This document shows positions 1 through 7,149 of a stretch of 64,000 nt of DNA, one piece after another. The stretch is from Thiodiazotropha sp040791665 (lineage in GTDB: Bacteria; Pseudomonadota; Gammaproteobacteria; Chromatiales; Chromatiaceae). The stretch is taken from the NCBI GenBank assembly GCA_040791665.1, contig JBFNNX010000022.1:124001-188000 (forward strand), in the 5' to 3' direction. The translations under genes and the position numbers were made by a program. Each line of letters starts with the position of its first letter. Position 1 is the first letter of the stretch. The notes beneath the pieces are model-generated. The model saw only the letters and a list, made by a program, of their open reading frames with translations. It was not told the DNA's origin and ran no database searches.

Positions 1-276
1 CCAACCCGCAATGAACTGGCATGTATGTTGATCCAGCATCTGAGAGAGGTGATACGGCAGTATCAGTCCGATGGCATGCACTCATTTCTCGATGAGTGGC
101 ATAGGCATGATCTGTTATTGGGTGAAGAGGTGGTAATTCGCAGTCATAGCCAAGTGCACACAGGGGAGTATTTGGGGATTGATCTGAATGGTGCAATCCG
201 TTTGCGCTGTGATGGCAAGGAACAGACATTTCACGCCGGTGAGGTGAGTCTACGGCAACTGCTCGATGAGAGATAA
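1..276 (+). CDS. birA: BirA biotin-protein ligase, C-terminal part (5' end outside window)
   Basis: The reading frame is open from the first base and ends at the TAA at 274-276, so only the last 91 residues are seen. The opening residues PTRNELACML match the helix that follows the catalytic domain in biotin-[acetyl-CoA carboxylase] ligases (NRNEL-like). The remainder is the small SH3-like C-terminal domain of BirA (VHTGEYLGIDLNGAIRLR, the usual G..GID..GAL pattern). The enzyme biotinylates the AccB carrier protein in the cytoplasm. Whether this copy has the N-terminal DNA-binding repressor domain cannot be told. The stop codon overlaps the coaX start (TAATG), and the birA-coaX pairing is common in gammaproteobacteria, which supports the call. 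Confidence 0.85.
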   Translation, partial: PTRNELACMLIQHLREVIRQYQSDGMHSFLDEWHRHDLLLGEEVVIRSHSQVHTGEYLGIDLNGAIRLRCDGKEQTFHAGEVSLRQLLDER

Positions 277-1013
277 TGAAACTCTATATTGATATAGGTA
301 ATTCGGCCATCAAGTGGGCAACCGGAGACGAGCTGGACGTTGGTATCCTGCACCAGGCGGAATCATACAATCTCCCTGTTGCGATTGAAAAGGCATGGCT
401 TAAACTGGAGAAGCCCGATGCGGCGTTTATCGCCAGTGTGCGTCAACAAGACGTTGATACGAAACTGTTGGCCTGGATTGAGCGGCAGTGGCTGATAACA
501 CCGACATTCGCTGAAGTACGTCAGCGCGGGCATGGTGTAGTAAACGGATATAAACAGCCCGGCCAACTGGGTGTTGACCGCTGGTTGGCGCTGGTCGCGG
601 CACGTGCCCTTTCGAAATCACCCCAGATTGTCGTAGACTGCGGTTCAGCGACGACGATCGATGCCATGGACGGCGAGGGGCGGCATATCGGTGGTATCAT
701 CTTGCCGGGTTTGCGGGTATTTGCCCATTGTCTGAGACAAAATACCGATATTCCGCATTTCGATACCGGTGAGATAGATAATTGTTTCGCCACCGATACC
801 GCATCTGGCATTCTTACAGGTGCCATAGTGGCTCAATGCGCGACCGTGGAAAAGCTCTATCAAACACTGCAGGAACGGGAAACGGGTAATGTCATTTGCG
901 TGGTTACGGGTGGCGATGCGGGATTGTTGGCACGACATCTTGAGCTATCCTACCAGGTTGTACCCGCTCTGGTTCTGCATGGGTTGCGAATAGAGTCTGG
1001 TCAAGCGGGGTAG
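276..1013 (+). CDS. coaX: Type III pantothenate kinase
   Basis: CoaX phosphorylates pantothenate in the first step of coenzyme A synthesis in the cytoplasm. The 245-residue length is normal. The ASKHA-fold signatures are visible: the N-terminal phosphate loop DIGNSAIKW (about residues 6-14), the pantothenate-binding stretch GVDRWLALVAA (about 99-109) and DCGSATTID (about 121-129), followed by GGIILPGL. The start overlaps the birA stop by one base, so the two are probably translationally coupled. Type III kinases need a monovalent cation and are not feedback-inhibited by CoA; that is family knowledge. Confidence 0.95.
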   Translation: MKLYIDIGNSAIKWATGDELDVGILHQAESYNLPVAIEKAWLKLEKPDAAFIASVRQQDVDTKLLAWIERQWLITPTFAEVRQRGHGVVNGYKQPGQLGVDRWLALVAARALSKSPQIVVDCGSATTIDAMDGEGRHIGGIILPGLRVFAHCLRQNTDIPHFDTGEIDNCFATDTASGILTGAIVAQCATVEKLYQTLQERETGNVICVVTGGDAGLLARHLELSYQVVPALVLHGLRIESGQAG

Positions 1014-1073
1014 TCTGCGCACTGTATAACTCCGCACGGGAAGTGAAATGAATACAACAGATAAAGTATTGTT

Positions 1074-1940
1074 ATGAAATGGCTCTTCTTCGTTCTGCTG
1101 CTGGCAAATTTGGGGATGTTTATCCTGATCTATCCTCAGAAGGCAGAAAAAAATGTTGAGGATGGCTTGCCGGATGTGGGCGAACTTTATCTCTATAAAG
1201 AGATTGCGGAGTCGAAAACCGACCTGGACGCTATCGAGCAAACCGTGCTCGCCGAGAAGCAGGAACCGGATGCTGACCAAACACTGCGCTCCCCTGGTGA
1301 TCCGACTGAGACAGCGGATGTTGATCAACCTTTGGAGAGACAGGCCTCCACCGAGTCGATCGCAGAGTCCGTGCCCGAGATTTCCACCGCTGAACCCGAA
1401 ACACCCGCTGAACCCGAGTTAATATTGCCGGGCGGTGATGATGCTGTGGCTGAGAAACCGCTACCAGTGGTGACACCGGTATGTCGGACTATCGGTTATC
1501 TGGAGAGTCGTTCAGACGCGGAGATCGTCTCCGTAAGCTTGCGGGCATTTGGTCTGAAACCCGAGTTGCAGTCTGAGACCAGTAATGAGCCGGCAGGTAT
1601 CTGGGTGTTAATTCCCCCGCAAGCCACCAGGCAAGAAGCGATCGAAATCTCAAATCGCCTGGAAAGAGACGGTGTGAGTGACTTGTGGCGATTTACCAGC
1701 GGTGATCTGGTGCATGCCATATCACTCGGCCTGTTCCGTAACGAGGAGCGTGCGAAGGCCCGGAAAAAAGAGATTATAGATCTCGGTTATGAAGTGATCA
1801 TTAAGCCGCGCTACCGTCAAAAAACCAAATATTGGCTCTATTTTCAAGAAGGTACACCTGTATCCGAAAGCAAAGAGGGCTGGACTGAACTGCTTGCCAG
1901 ATTTCCGGACATCGAAGCAAGGGAGACGGCTTGCCGTTAA
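1074..1940 (+). CDS. SPOR-domain membrane protein
   Basis: A 288-residue protein with one N-terminal membrane segment (about residues 3-19, MKWLFFVLLLANLGMFILIY), a long acidic Pro/Glu/Thr-rich linker (about 45-125) and a C-terminal SPOR domain (about 190-255, containing ISLGLFRNEERA). SPOR domains bind denuded peptidoglycan glycan strands at division sites, so the protein is likely a bitopic inner-membrane protein facing the periplasm. It lies 60 bases after coaX in the same direction, an arrangement frequent in gammaproteobacteria. The specific role in division is not known from the sequence. Confidence 0.8.
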   Translation: MKWLFFVLLLANLGMFILIYPQKAEKNVEDGLPDVGELYLYKEIAESKTDLDAIEQTVLAEKQEPDADQTLRSPGDPTETADVDQPLERQASTESIAESVPEISTAEPETPAEPELILPGGDDAVAEKPLPVVTPVCRTIGYLESRSDAEIVSVSLRAFGLKPELQSETSNEPAGIWVLIPPQATRQEAIEISNRLERDGVSDLWRFTSGDLVHAISLGLFRNEERAKARKKEIIDLGYEVIIKPRYRQKTKYWLYFQEGTPVSESKEGWTELLARFPDIEARETACR

Positions 1941-1983
1941 GTTTGCCACAAGAGACAGAAACGCATAGAATTCGCACTCTCCA

Positions 1984-2059
1984 GCCGGCGTAGCTCAGTT
2001 GGTAGAGCAGCTGATTTGTAATCAGCTGGTCGGGGGTTCGAATCCTCTCGCCGGCTCCA
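1984..2059 (+). tRNA. tRNA-Thr (anticodon UGU)
   Basis: A 76-base cloverleaf can be folded by eye. The acceptor stem GCCGGCG pairs with CGCCGGC. The D arm is AGCTCAGTTGGTAGAGC. The anticodon stem GCTGA/TCAGC encloses the loop TTTGTAA, giving anticodon TGT. The T arm is GGGGGTTCGAATCCTCTC-like, and the discriminator T is followed by an encoded CCA (2057-2059). Anticodon UGU reads ACA threonine codons. No adjacent integrase or attachment-site duplication is visible. Confidence 0.97.
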
Positions 2060-2331
2060 ACATCGTCATTCACTGACCGGTTTTTAACGCTGGTTGAGCG
2101 GAATGTTGCTATCCCGGTTACCGCCACTAGCGCATACTCGACACTCGTTGTGCCATACATGTGTGATCGTGTCGGCGGAACACAGAGCTGCAAAAACGCC
2201 CATGATTTACATGACAGCCTGATGGGTCGCATATCCGTGATCTGCGTCACAAGCCCCTTCATCGTTGCTTAAGCTGATCCATGCATACTCGAAATGGGTG
2301 AAGTCCTATATCAGACCTTAGTGAAAGGAAT
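2060..2331. other. Intergenic stretch after tRNA-Thr
   Basis: No coding potential or convincing terminator T-run is seen. A CTATAT hexamer near 2306 could be the -10 of a promoter for the ferredoxin gene, but there is no good -35 partner. Confidence 0.4.
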
Positions 2332-2778
2332 ATGGTAATGGGCGATTGGATCATTATTGCTGCAATTTTGGTGCTCGCGATCTTCTCGGCGGGGATTCGG
2401 TTGTTTACACGGCGAGGCAAGGCTCTTCTCGATTCCGGAGAGAGTGTCGCTGTTGAGCCATCTACATTCATTGGTAGTGTGAGTGGTGATGCGATAGACA
2501 GACCACCGATCGCCCCTGTATTGGATGTCACTATCAGCTTCAGTGAGAGTGGCAAACGTTATCGTTGGATCCAAACACATGATTCCTTACTGGAATTCGC
2601 TGAATCCAGGAGTGTTGAAGTTGAGTCTCTCTGCCGAGCGGGAGAGTGCGGTTCCTGTCGTACCAGGCTTGTCGAAGGAGAGGTCGAATACACCCAACCA
2701 CCGACCATCAATCCTGGGCGCGGTTACTGCCTGCTATGTATCTCCAAGCCCAAATCGGATCTTATACTGGAAAAATAG
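2332..2778 (+). CDS. Membrane-anchored 2Fe-2S ferredoxin-domain protein
   Basis: A 148-residue protein with an N-terminal membrane helix (about residues 4-24) followed by a plant-type ferredoxin domain. The cluster ligands are visible as Cys101, Cys106 and Cys109 (CRAGECGSC) and a fourth cysteine in CLLC (133/136). The C-terminal position fits an electron-transfer domain tethered to the membrane. No reductase or oxygenase domain is attached and no partner is encoded next to it, so the redox partner is unknown. The start at 2332 follows GTGAAAGGA; a second ATG lies two codons downstream at 2338. Confidence 0.8.
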   Translation: MVMGDWIIIAAILVLAIFSAGIRLFTRRGKALLDSGESVAVEPSTFIGSVSGDAIDRPPIAPVLDVTISFSESGKRYRWIQTHDSLLEFAESRSVEVESLCRAGECGSCRTRLVEGEVEYTQPPTINPGRGYCLLCISKPKSDLILEK

Positions 2779-2804
2779 ATTCAGCAGCGCCTTTTCACTG
2801 TCAC

Positions 2805-3116
2805 TTATTCTTCCTTGTCATTCGCAATGCGTGATGAGGAAAAAGTGTAGCTGCTCAAACGGTCGATCAAAATTTTTTCGCAAAATTTGAAGAGCAGAAA
2901 AAATACCATTGAAAGCATACCGGTTATCAGTAGTTCCAGAGTCTGTGTCAACGCACCCTCACGCAAGGCCATGAGTCCATAGGTCAAGATGAAGTTCCAG
3001 TTGGCGGCAAACAGACGAAAAATATTGACAGTCATTGCACCGAATGTCAGGCCGGATGCGATCAGGACGATGAAGGTAATAATCGGTCGCCTGTAAAAGC
3101 GTTCATATAAACTCAT
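2805..3116 (-). CDS. Small two-helix membrane protein, unknown function
   Basis: A 103-residue protein with two clear hydrophobic segments (about residues 12-32 and 62-82), a basic N-terminus (MSLYERFYRRP) and a charged C-terminus. The start is preceded by GAGGG at a suitable distance. It is transcribed convergently towards the ferredoxin gene, 26 bases from its stop. I do not recognise a family. The hydrophobic pattern and the ribosome binding site make a real gene more likely than chance. Confidence 0.6.
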   Translation of the reverse strand: MSLYERFYRRPIITFIVLIASGLTFGAMTVNIFRLFAANWNFILTYGLMALREGALTQTLELLITGMLSMVFFLLFKFCEKILIDRLSSYTFSSSRIANDKEE

Positions 3117-3416
3117 TGCATGGCCCTCGAACTGTTCATTTACCTACTCAAGATAGCAGATCCGCCTCAAGCGGCAGTGTCTCCGGCCTGCTGAATATCT
3201 ATAACCGATCAAGCAATTATCTACCTGTATCCAGTGACCATATACCAGAACCATGGTTACAGATGCGAAATGCTGTATTCAGCTTGACGGTTGCGAGAAA
3301 ACTATTGTTACTTTGCTGTGATACTTACGTGATATTTATTCACAAGAATTGAATCACGCCTACGGCAAGGCCTTGGTGTTAATAACAGATATGATTAAAA
3401 ACCGAAGGAGATATCC
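3117..3416. promoter_or_regulatory. Region upstream of first bufferin operon
   Basis: A 300-base gap between a divergent small membrane protein and the bufA2-like gene. It should hold the promoter(s). A TTGACG hexamer lies at 3284-3289, but no strong -10 follows at standard spacing, so an ECF-type promoter is possible. A perfect 10-base palindrome CAAGGCCTTG lies near 3366-3375. The ribosome binding site GAAGGAGATATCC sits just before the ATG at 3417. Confidence 0.35.
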
Positions 3417-3683
3417 ATGATTACTCGCAGAAAATTTGCCTCGATTGCACTAGCCTCAGGTGCTGCTTCACTGTTTACCGTTGCACCGGTAGCTACGGTA
3501 CAGGCGGGAAGTGACGCGAATGTGCATTGTTATGGTGTCAACAAATGTAAAGGACATAATGACTGTAAGACTGCCAATAATGCCTGTAAAGGGCAATCTT
3601 CGTGCAAGGGTCAAGGCTTCGTGAATATGTCAAAGCAAGCCTGTGACGCCATTGGTGGCTCGACAGATATGCCAAAGGGTTAG
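3417..3683 (+). CDS. BufA2-like bufferin precursor (Cys-rich periplasmic RiPP metallophore)
   Basis: An 88-residue secreted peptide. The N-terminal signal (residues 1-30) carries a TRRKF motif that resembles a Tat signal, ending at a probable VQA cleavage site. The mature part has six cysteines: HCYG, NKCKG, NDCKT, NACKG, SSCKG and QACDA. Three of them sit in a repeated CKG motif. This pattern is that of BufA2-type bufferin precursors, whose cysteines are converted by an MNIO enzyme into copper-binding thio-heterocycles (known for the bufferin family in Caulobacter). A strong AAGGAG site precedes the ATG. The maturase and partner genes follow directly. The metal bound and the exact modification here are inferred. 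Confidence 0.85.
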   Translation: MITRRKFASIALASGAASLFTVAPVATVQAGSDANVHCYGVNKCKGHNDCKTANNACKGQSSCKGQGFVNMSKQACDAIGGSTDMPKG

Positions 3684-3691
3684 TTTGGGTT

Positions 3692-3741
3692 CAGCCGGAC
3701 TGGTGCGCTATCCAAGGATAGTGATGCCAGTTCCTAGGCTG
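3692..3741 (+). promoter_or_regulatory. Stem-loop between bufferin precursor and maturase genes
   Basis: Three nested complementary segments form one long hairpin. CAGCC (3692-3696) pairs with GGCTG (3737-3741), ACTGG (3699-3703) with CCAGT (3727-3731), and CTATCC (3708-3713) with GGATAG (3716-3721). Only a short ATTTTA follows, so it looks like an attenuator or RNA-stabilising element rather than a full terminator. Such a site would let the small precursor be made in excess over the maturase. Confidence 0.55.
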
Positions 3742-3772
3742 CAATTTTACTGATTGTCTGTCGGGGGGTGTT

Positions 3773-4624
3773 GTGAACGAATCTGTAGGTGGTCAAAGGC
3801 CCTTTCTCGGTTATGGACTGGGTCTGCGTAGACAGCACTACGATGACGTGCTCGAGTCGAGGCCGGATGTGGACTGGTTTGAGATTATATCCGAGAACTA
3901 TATGGTGGACGGGGGGAAGCCGCTTCATTACTTGAATCGAGTCCGTGAGCTTTATCCAATGGTTATGCATGGCGTGTCGATGTCTATCGGCAGTATAGAG
4001 CCACTGGATTATACTTATCTGAAAAAACTCAAGGCGTTGATAGAAAGAGTAGAGCCAGTGTGGTTTTCAGATCATCTCTGCTGGACCGGTGTGAACAAAC
4101 TGAATTTACACGATCTGTTGCCTTTGCCCTATACCGAAGAGGCGCTTGATCATGTGGTGGAGCGTATCACCAGAGTGCAGGATTATCTTGGGCGACAGAT
4201 GTTGTTGGAGAATGTATCGAGTTACATTAGCTATAGTGAATCACAATTGAGTGAATGGGAATTTCTGCGCGAGGTTGTGGAGCGCGCCGACTGTCTGGTG
4301 TTGCTTGATATCAACAATATCTATGTCAGCGCCTATAACCATAACTTCGATCCATCCGACTATGTGCAGGCGATGCCCAGTGAGCGTGTCTATCAGATCC
4401 ATCTGGCAGGTCACACCCAAGAGGAGAATCTGATCATAGATACCCATGATCACCCTATTGCAGATCCGGTTTATGAGTTGTACGCCGAGGCTGTACAACG
4501 CTTTGGCCGTGTCAGCACAATGATCGAACGCGATGACAACATACCGCCACTTGCGGATTTGCTGCAGGAGCTTGATCGCGTGCGGCGTATCGGTGAAACC
4601 AGTTTTGAAGATCAGGTTGCATAA
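3773..4624 (+). CDS. bufB: MNIO (DUF692) RiPP maturase of first bufferin operon
   Basis: A 283-residue TIM-barrel protein of the multinuclear non-haem iron oxidase (DUF692) family, which includes MbnB and BufB. Family motifs appear in order: DWFEIISENYM, VMHGVSMSIGS, WFSDHLCW, LLENVSSY, LLDINNIYVSAYNH, IHLAGH, DTHDHPI and MIERDDNIP. They supply the His/Asp/Glu ligands of the iron centre. The expected role is oxidative rearrangement of precursor cysteines in the cytoplasm. The start is a GTG at 3773 after a strong GGGGGG site. The gene lies 90 bases after the precursor, separated by the stem-loop, and is followed two bases later by the DUF2063 partner. Confidence 0.92.
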   Translation: MNESVGGQRPFLGYGLGLRRQHYDDVLESRPDVDWFEIISENYMVDGGKPLHYLNRVRELYPMVMHGVSMSIGSIEPLDYTYLKKLKALIERVEPVWFSDHLCWTGVNKLNLHDLLPLPYTEEALDHVVERITRVQDYLGRQMLLENVSSYISYSESQLSEWEFLREVVERADCLVLLDINNIYVSAYNHNFDPSDYVQAMPSERVYQIHLAGHTQEENLIIDTHDHPIADPVYELYAEAVQRFGRVSTMIERDDNIPPLADLLQELDRVRRIGETSFEDQVA

Positions 4625-4626
4625 AC

Positions 4627-5436
4627 GTGTCGACAATGAAACACCTCGGAGAATTACAGTCCCGATTTCAGAGGTTTATCCTGGAGCCTGGAAATGAAAA
4701 GCGGATTTCATGGGTCAACGGAGAAGGTCGAGCATCTCCTCATTATCAGCTTAACGTGTATGCGAATGCCTATCTCTCACGTTTGAAAGAGGTGCTGACG
4801 AATGACTATCCCGCCGTCAGCATGGCAATCAGCGGTGATCATTTCGATCTCCTCACGGAAGGGTACATACAGCAACACCCTTCAAGCTTTTTCAGTCTTC
4901 GTGATTTCGGCTGCCGATTTCCAGACTATCTGAGCGGGCAAGTTGACACAAATTCTGATATCCATGATTTAGCCTGGTTACCAGAACTGGCAAAGTTTGA
5001 ATGGACATTGGGGCAGGCATTCGATGCCACGGATTGTGAACTCGTCACTGAGCAGGAAATGTCATCCATCCCTGCTGATGCATGGCCGATGCTGAGGTTT
5101 GAGTTCTGCCCTTGTGTTCGTCGCATCGACCTTGAATGGAATGTTCCAATCATTTGGAAGGCGCTTACCGCAGATCCACCACTTGAAGTTGAGCCGATTT
5201 GTACACAGACACACGCTTGGTTGATTTGGCGTCAGGATCTGGTTACGCAATTCCGTTCCCTCGAGGAGGATGAACGGTTGGCCTTCGATTCTCTATGCAA
5301 CGGCACTACCTTCAACGTTGCATGCGAAATACTGGCGAGCCAGATGGATGTGGATCGAGTGTCGATGCGGGCGGCCGGTTTGCTCAAAGGCTGGATTCGA
5401 CAAGGCTTGATAGCAGAGGTTATCCGCGCTTTCTGA
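4627..5436 (+). CDS. bufC: DUF2063 partner of MNIO maturase (BufC-type), first operon
   Basis: A 269-residue DUF2063 protein, recognised by the N-terminal pattern LQSRFQRFIL, YQLNVYANAYLSRLKEVLTNDYPAV, the AYLxxxPSxxxSLRDFG-type helix and the AxFEWxLGxAFDA helix. In MNIO systems this protein forms a complex with the oxidase and delivers the precursor's leader peptide. The C-terminal part (about 190-269) looks like a winged-helix or recognition domain. The start is a GTG at 4627; an ATG three codons later (4636) is the alternative. It is the last gene of this operon, and no DoxX gene follows. Confidence 0.88.
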   Translation: MSTMKHLGELQSRFQRFILEPGNEKRISWVNGEGRASPHYQLNVYANAYLSRLKEVLTNDYPAVSMAISGDHFDLLTEGYIQQHPSSFFSLRDFGCRFPDYLSGQVDTNSDIHDLAWLPELAKFEWTLGQAFDATDCELVTEQEMSSIPADAWPMLRFEFCPCVRRIDLEWNVPIIWKALTADPPLEVEPICTQTHAWLIWRQDLVTQFRSLEEDERLAFDSLCNGTTFNVACEILASQMDVDRVSMRAAGLLKGWIRQGLIAEVIRAF

Positions 5437-5533
5437 GGAATCCCGGTTTGCTGGCGGTTCTGTGAACGACAATCCTTTGTATCGTTTAAGGCCAGTTGCT
5501 TTTCATCTTGCGGCAAAGTGATATGCAGACCGG

Positions 5534-7042
5534 TTAAGCTGAAGCGGATGTTTTCGGTGGATAGAGGTGATCTAGCGGTATGGATTTTCCATTTTCCATG
5601 ACTATTCTCGCATGAAAGCGTTTCAGTTCCCGTGGCTCCCGAACGCCACATGAGTGTGCCAGGAGGCCGACCTCATAGTTCATGTTCTTTACATAGTTGG
5701 CCACCCGTAGGGCCTTGTCGCTTGATACCAGTCCGCGCTGGAGTTTCGGGTCATGCGTGGTGATGCCTGTCGGGCAAGTGTTCTTGTTGCACTGCAATGC
5801 CTGGATGCAACCCAGAGCGAACATGAAGCCTCTGGCGGAAGCGACAAAATCGGCGCCAACAGCTAACGCCCAGGCCACTCCGGCAGGCGTAATCAACTTG
5901 CCGGAACAGACAACCTTGATGCGCTCTCTCAAGCCATATTCACATAGCATGTCGATGAGCATGGGCAGGCTCTCGCTGAGTGGTAGCCCGACATAATCCA
6001 TCAGGGCCATGGGTGCAGCACCGGTTCCGCCGTCTGCTCCGTCAACCGTGATGAAATCGGGTGCGTATTCCGTACCTCTTCTGTTAATCGTTTCGAAGAG
6101 TGCTTCCAACCAACCGTAAGCCCCGACTACGGTCTTGAAGCCGACAGGCTTTCCGGTAACGCGACGAATCCGTTCGATCATGTTAAGCAGCTCATCTGCA
6201 CTATTGATATCGGGGTGTCGATTGGGGCTGATTGCATCCTGGCCCTCTTCGATACCCCGAATCTGGGCAATTTCCCGAGTGACTTTAGCGCCAGGTAAAA
6301 TGCCCCCTTTCCCCGGCTTTGCACCTTGACTGAGTTTGATTTCAAACATGCGTACAGTGTCATGGGCGGCAATTTCAGCAAGCCTTTCGTCAGAGAGGTT
6401 TCCCTCTCGGTCGCGTACGCCGAATTTGGCCGTACCAATTTGGAACACCAGGTCCGCACCTCCTTCGAGGTGGTAGGGTGACAGACCTCCTTCACCGGTA
6501 TTCATCCAACAACCCACCTGATGGGCACCGGCTGAAAGGGCGCGTACCGCAGGTACAGACAAGGCACCGAAACTCATTCCGGAGATGTTGATGAGTGAAT
6601 CCGTTGCATAGGGTATTTTACAGCCTGGACCGATAACCACCTCTGTTGCAGGTACTGCGTCCTCACCCAGGGTAGGGTAGGGGCAGTTGACAAAGAGTAT
6701 GGAACCAATTGGTCGCAGATCCCGGGTTGATCCAAATGCAATGGTGTTGTTTTCGTCCTTTGCGGCCCGATAGGCCCAGGACCGTTCTGCACGGTTGAAA
6801 GGCATCTCCTCTCTGTCCATGGCAAAGAAGTATTGGCGGAAAAATTCCCCCAGGTGTTCGAAGAAATAACGAAATCGACCAATCACCGGGTAGTTGCGTC
6901 GAATGGTCTGCTGAGTTTGGGTGATATCGATAATGTAAAGAATGATTAATGCGAGCACACCCATTCCGAGAAGGAATACAAACATGACCGACAGTATCTC
7001 AAGTATTGTAAATACCCAGCTTTCAGTGACTGCTGTCATCAT
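5534..7042 (-). CDS. FMN-binding glutamate-synthase-like membrane protein
   Basis: A 502-residue protein with an N-terminal membrane helix (about residues 10-38) and a GltB central-type FMN barrel (about 95-480). Visible signatures are INISGMSFGALS, GAHQVGCWMNTGEGG, KLSQGAKPGKGG, DGADGGTGAAP and the cysteine set CIQALQCNKNTC (about 410-421), matching the 3Fe-4S site of glutamate synthase. The glutaminase and C-terminal beta-helix domains of GltB are absent, so it is a stand-alone FMN domain of the GltB2 group; the substrate is not known. It is downstream of, and co-directional with, the acetolactate-synthase-like gene (107-base gap) and runs against the flanking bufferin operons. Confidence 0.85.
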   Translation of the reverse strand: MMTAVTESWVFTILEILSVMFVFLLGMGVLALIILYIIDITQTQQTIRRNYPVIGRFRYFFEHLGEFFRQYFFAMDREEMPFNRAERSWAYRAAKDENNTIAFGSTRDLRPIGSILFVNCPYPTLGEDAVPATEVVIGPGCKIPYATDSLINISGMSFGALSVPAVRALSAGAHQVGCWMNTGEGGLSPYHLEGGADLVFQIGTAKFGVRDREGNLSDERLAEIAAHDTVRMFEIKLSQGAKPGKGGILPGAKVTREIAQIRGIEEGQDAISPNRHPDINSADELLNMIERIRRVTGKPVGFKTVVGAYGWLEALFETINRRGTEYAPDFITVDGADGGTGAAPMALMDYVGLPLSESLPMLIDMLCEYGLRERIKVVCSGKLITPAGVAWALAVGADFVASARGFMFALGCIQALQCNKNTCPTGITTHDPKLQRGLVSSDKALRVANYVKNMNYEVGLLAHSCGVREPRELKRFHARIVMENGKSIPLDHLYPPKTSASA

Positions 7043-7149
7043 TGTCTAGCTCCATTAATTGGTCTTTTACACCTGTATGGGGTCCTTCCGGTATGCGTCA
7101 GTTGCAGGCAAACTGATCTGTTGTATCATGCTCAACATTGGAAGCAGTA

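Noticed and set aside
1984..2331. tRNA-Thr as an integration site for an island
   Set aside because: No integrase, direct repeat of the tRNA 3' end or composition change was seen next to it.
3116..3352. 78-codon frame upstream of the first bufferin precursor
   Set aside because: Low-complexity Ser-rich translation, starts at the divergent gene's own start region, no ribosome binding site.
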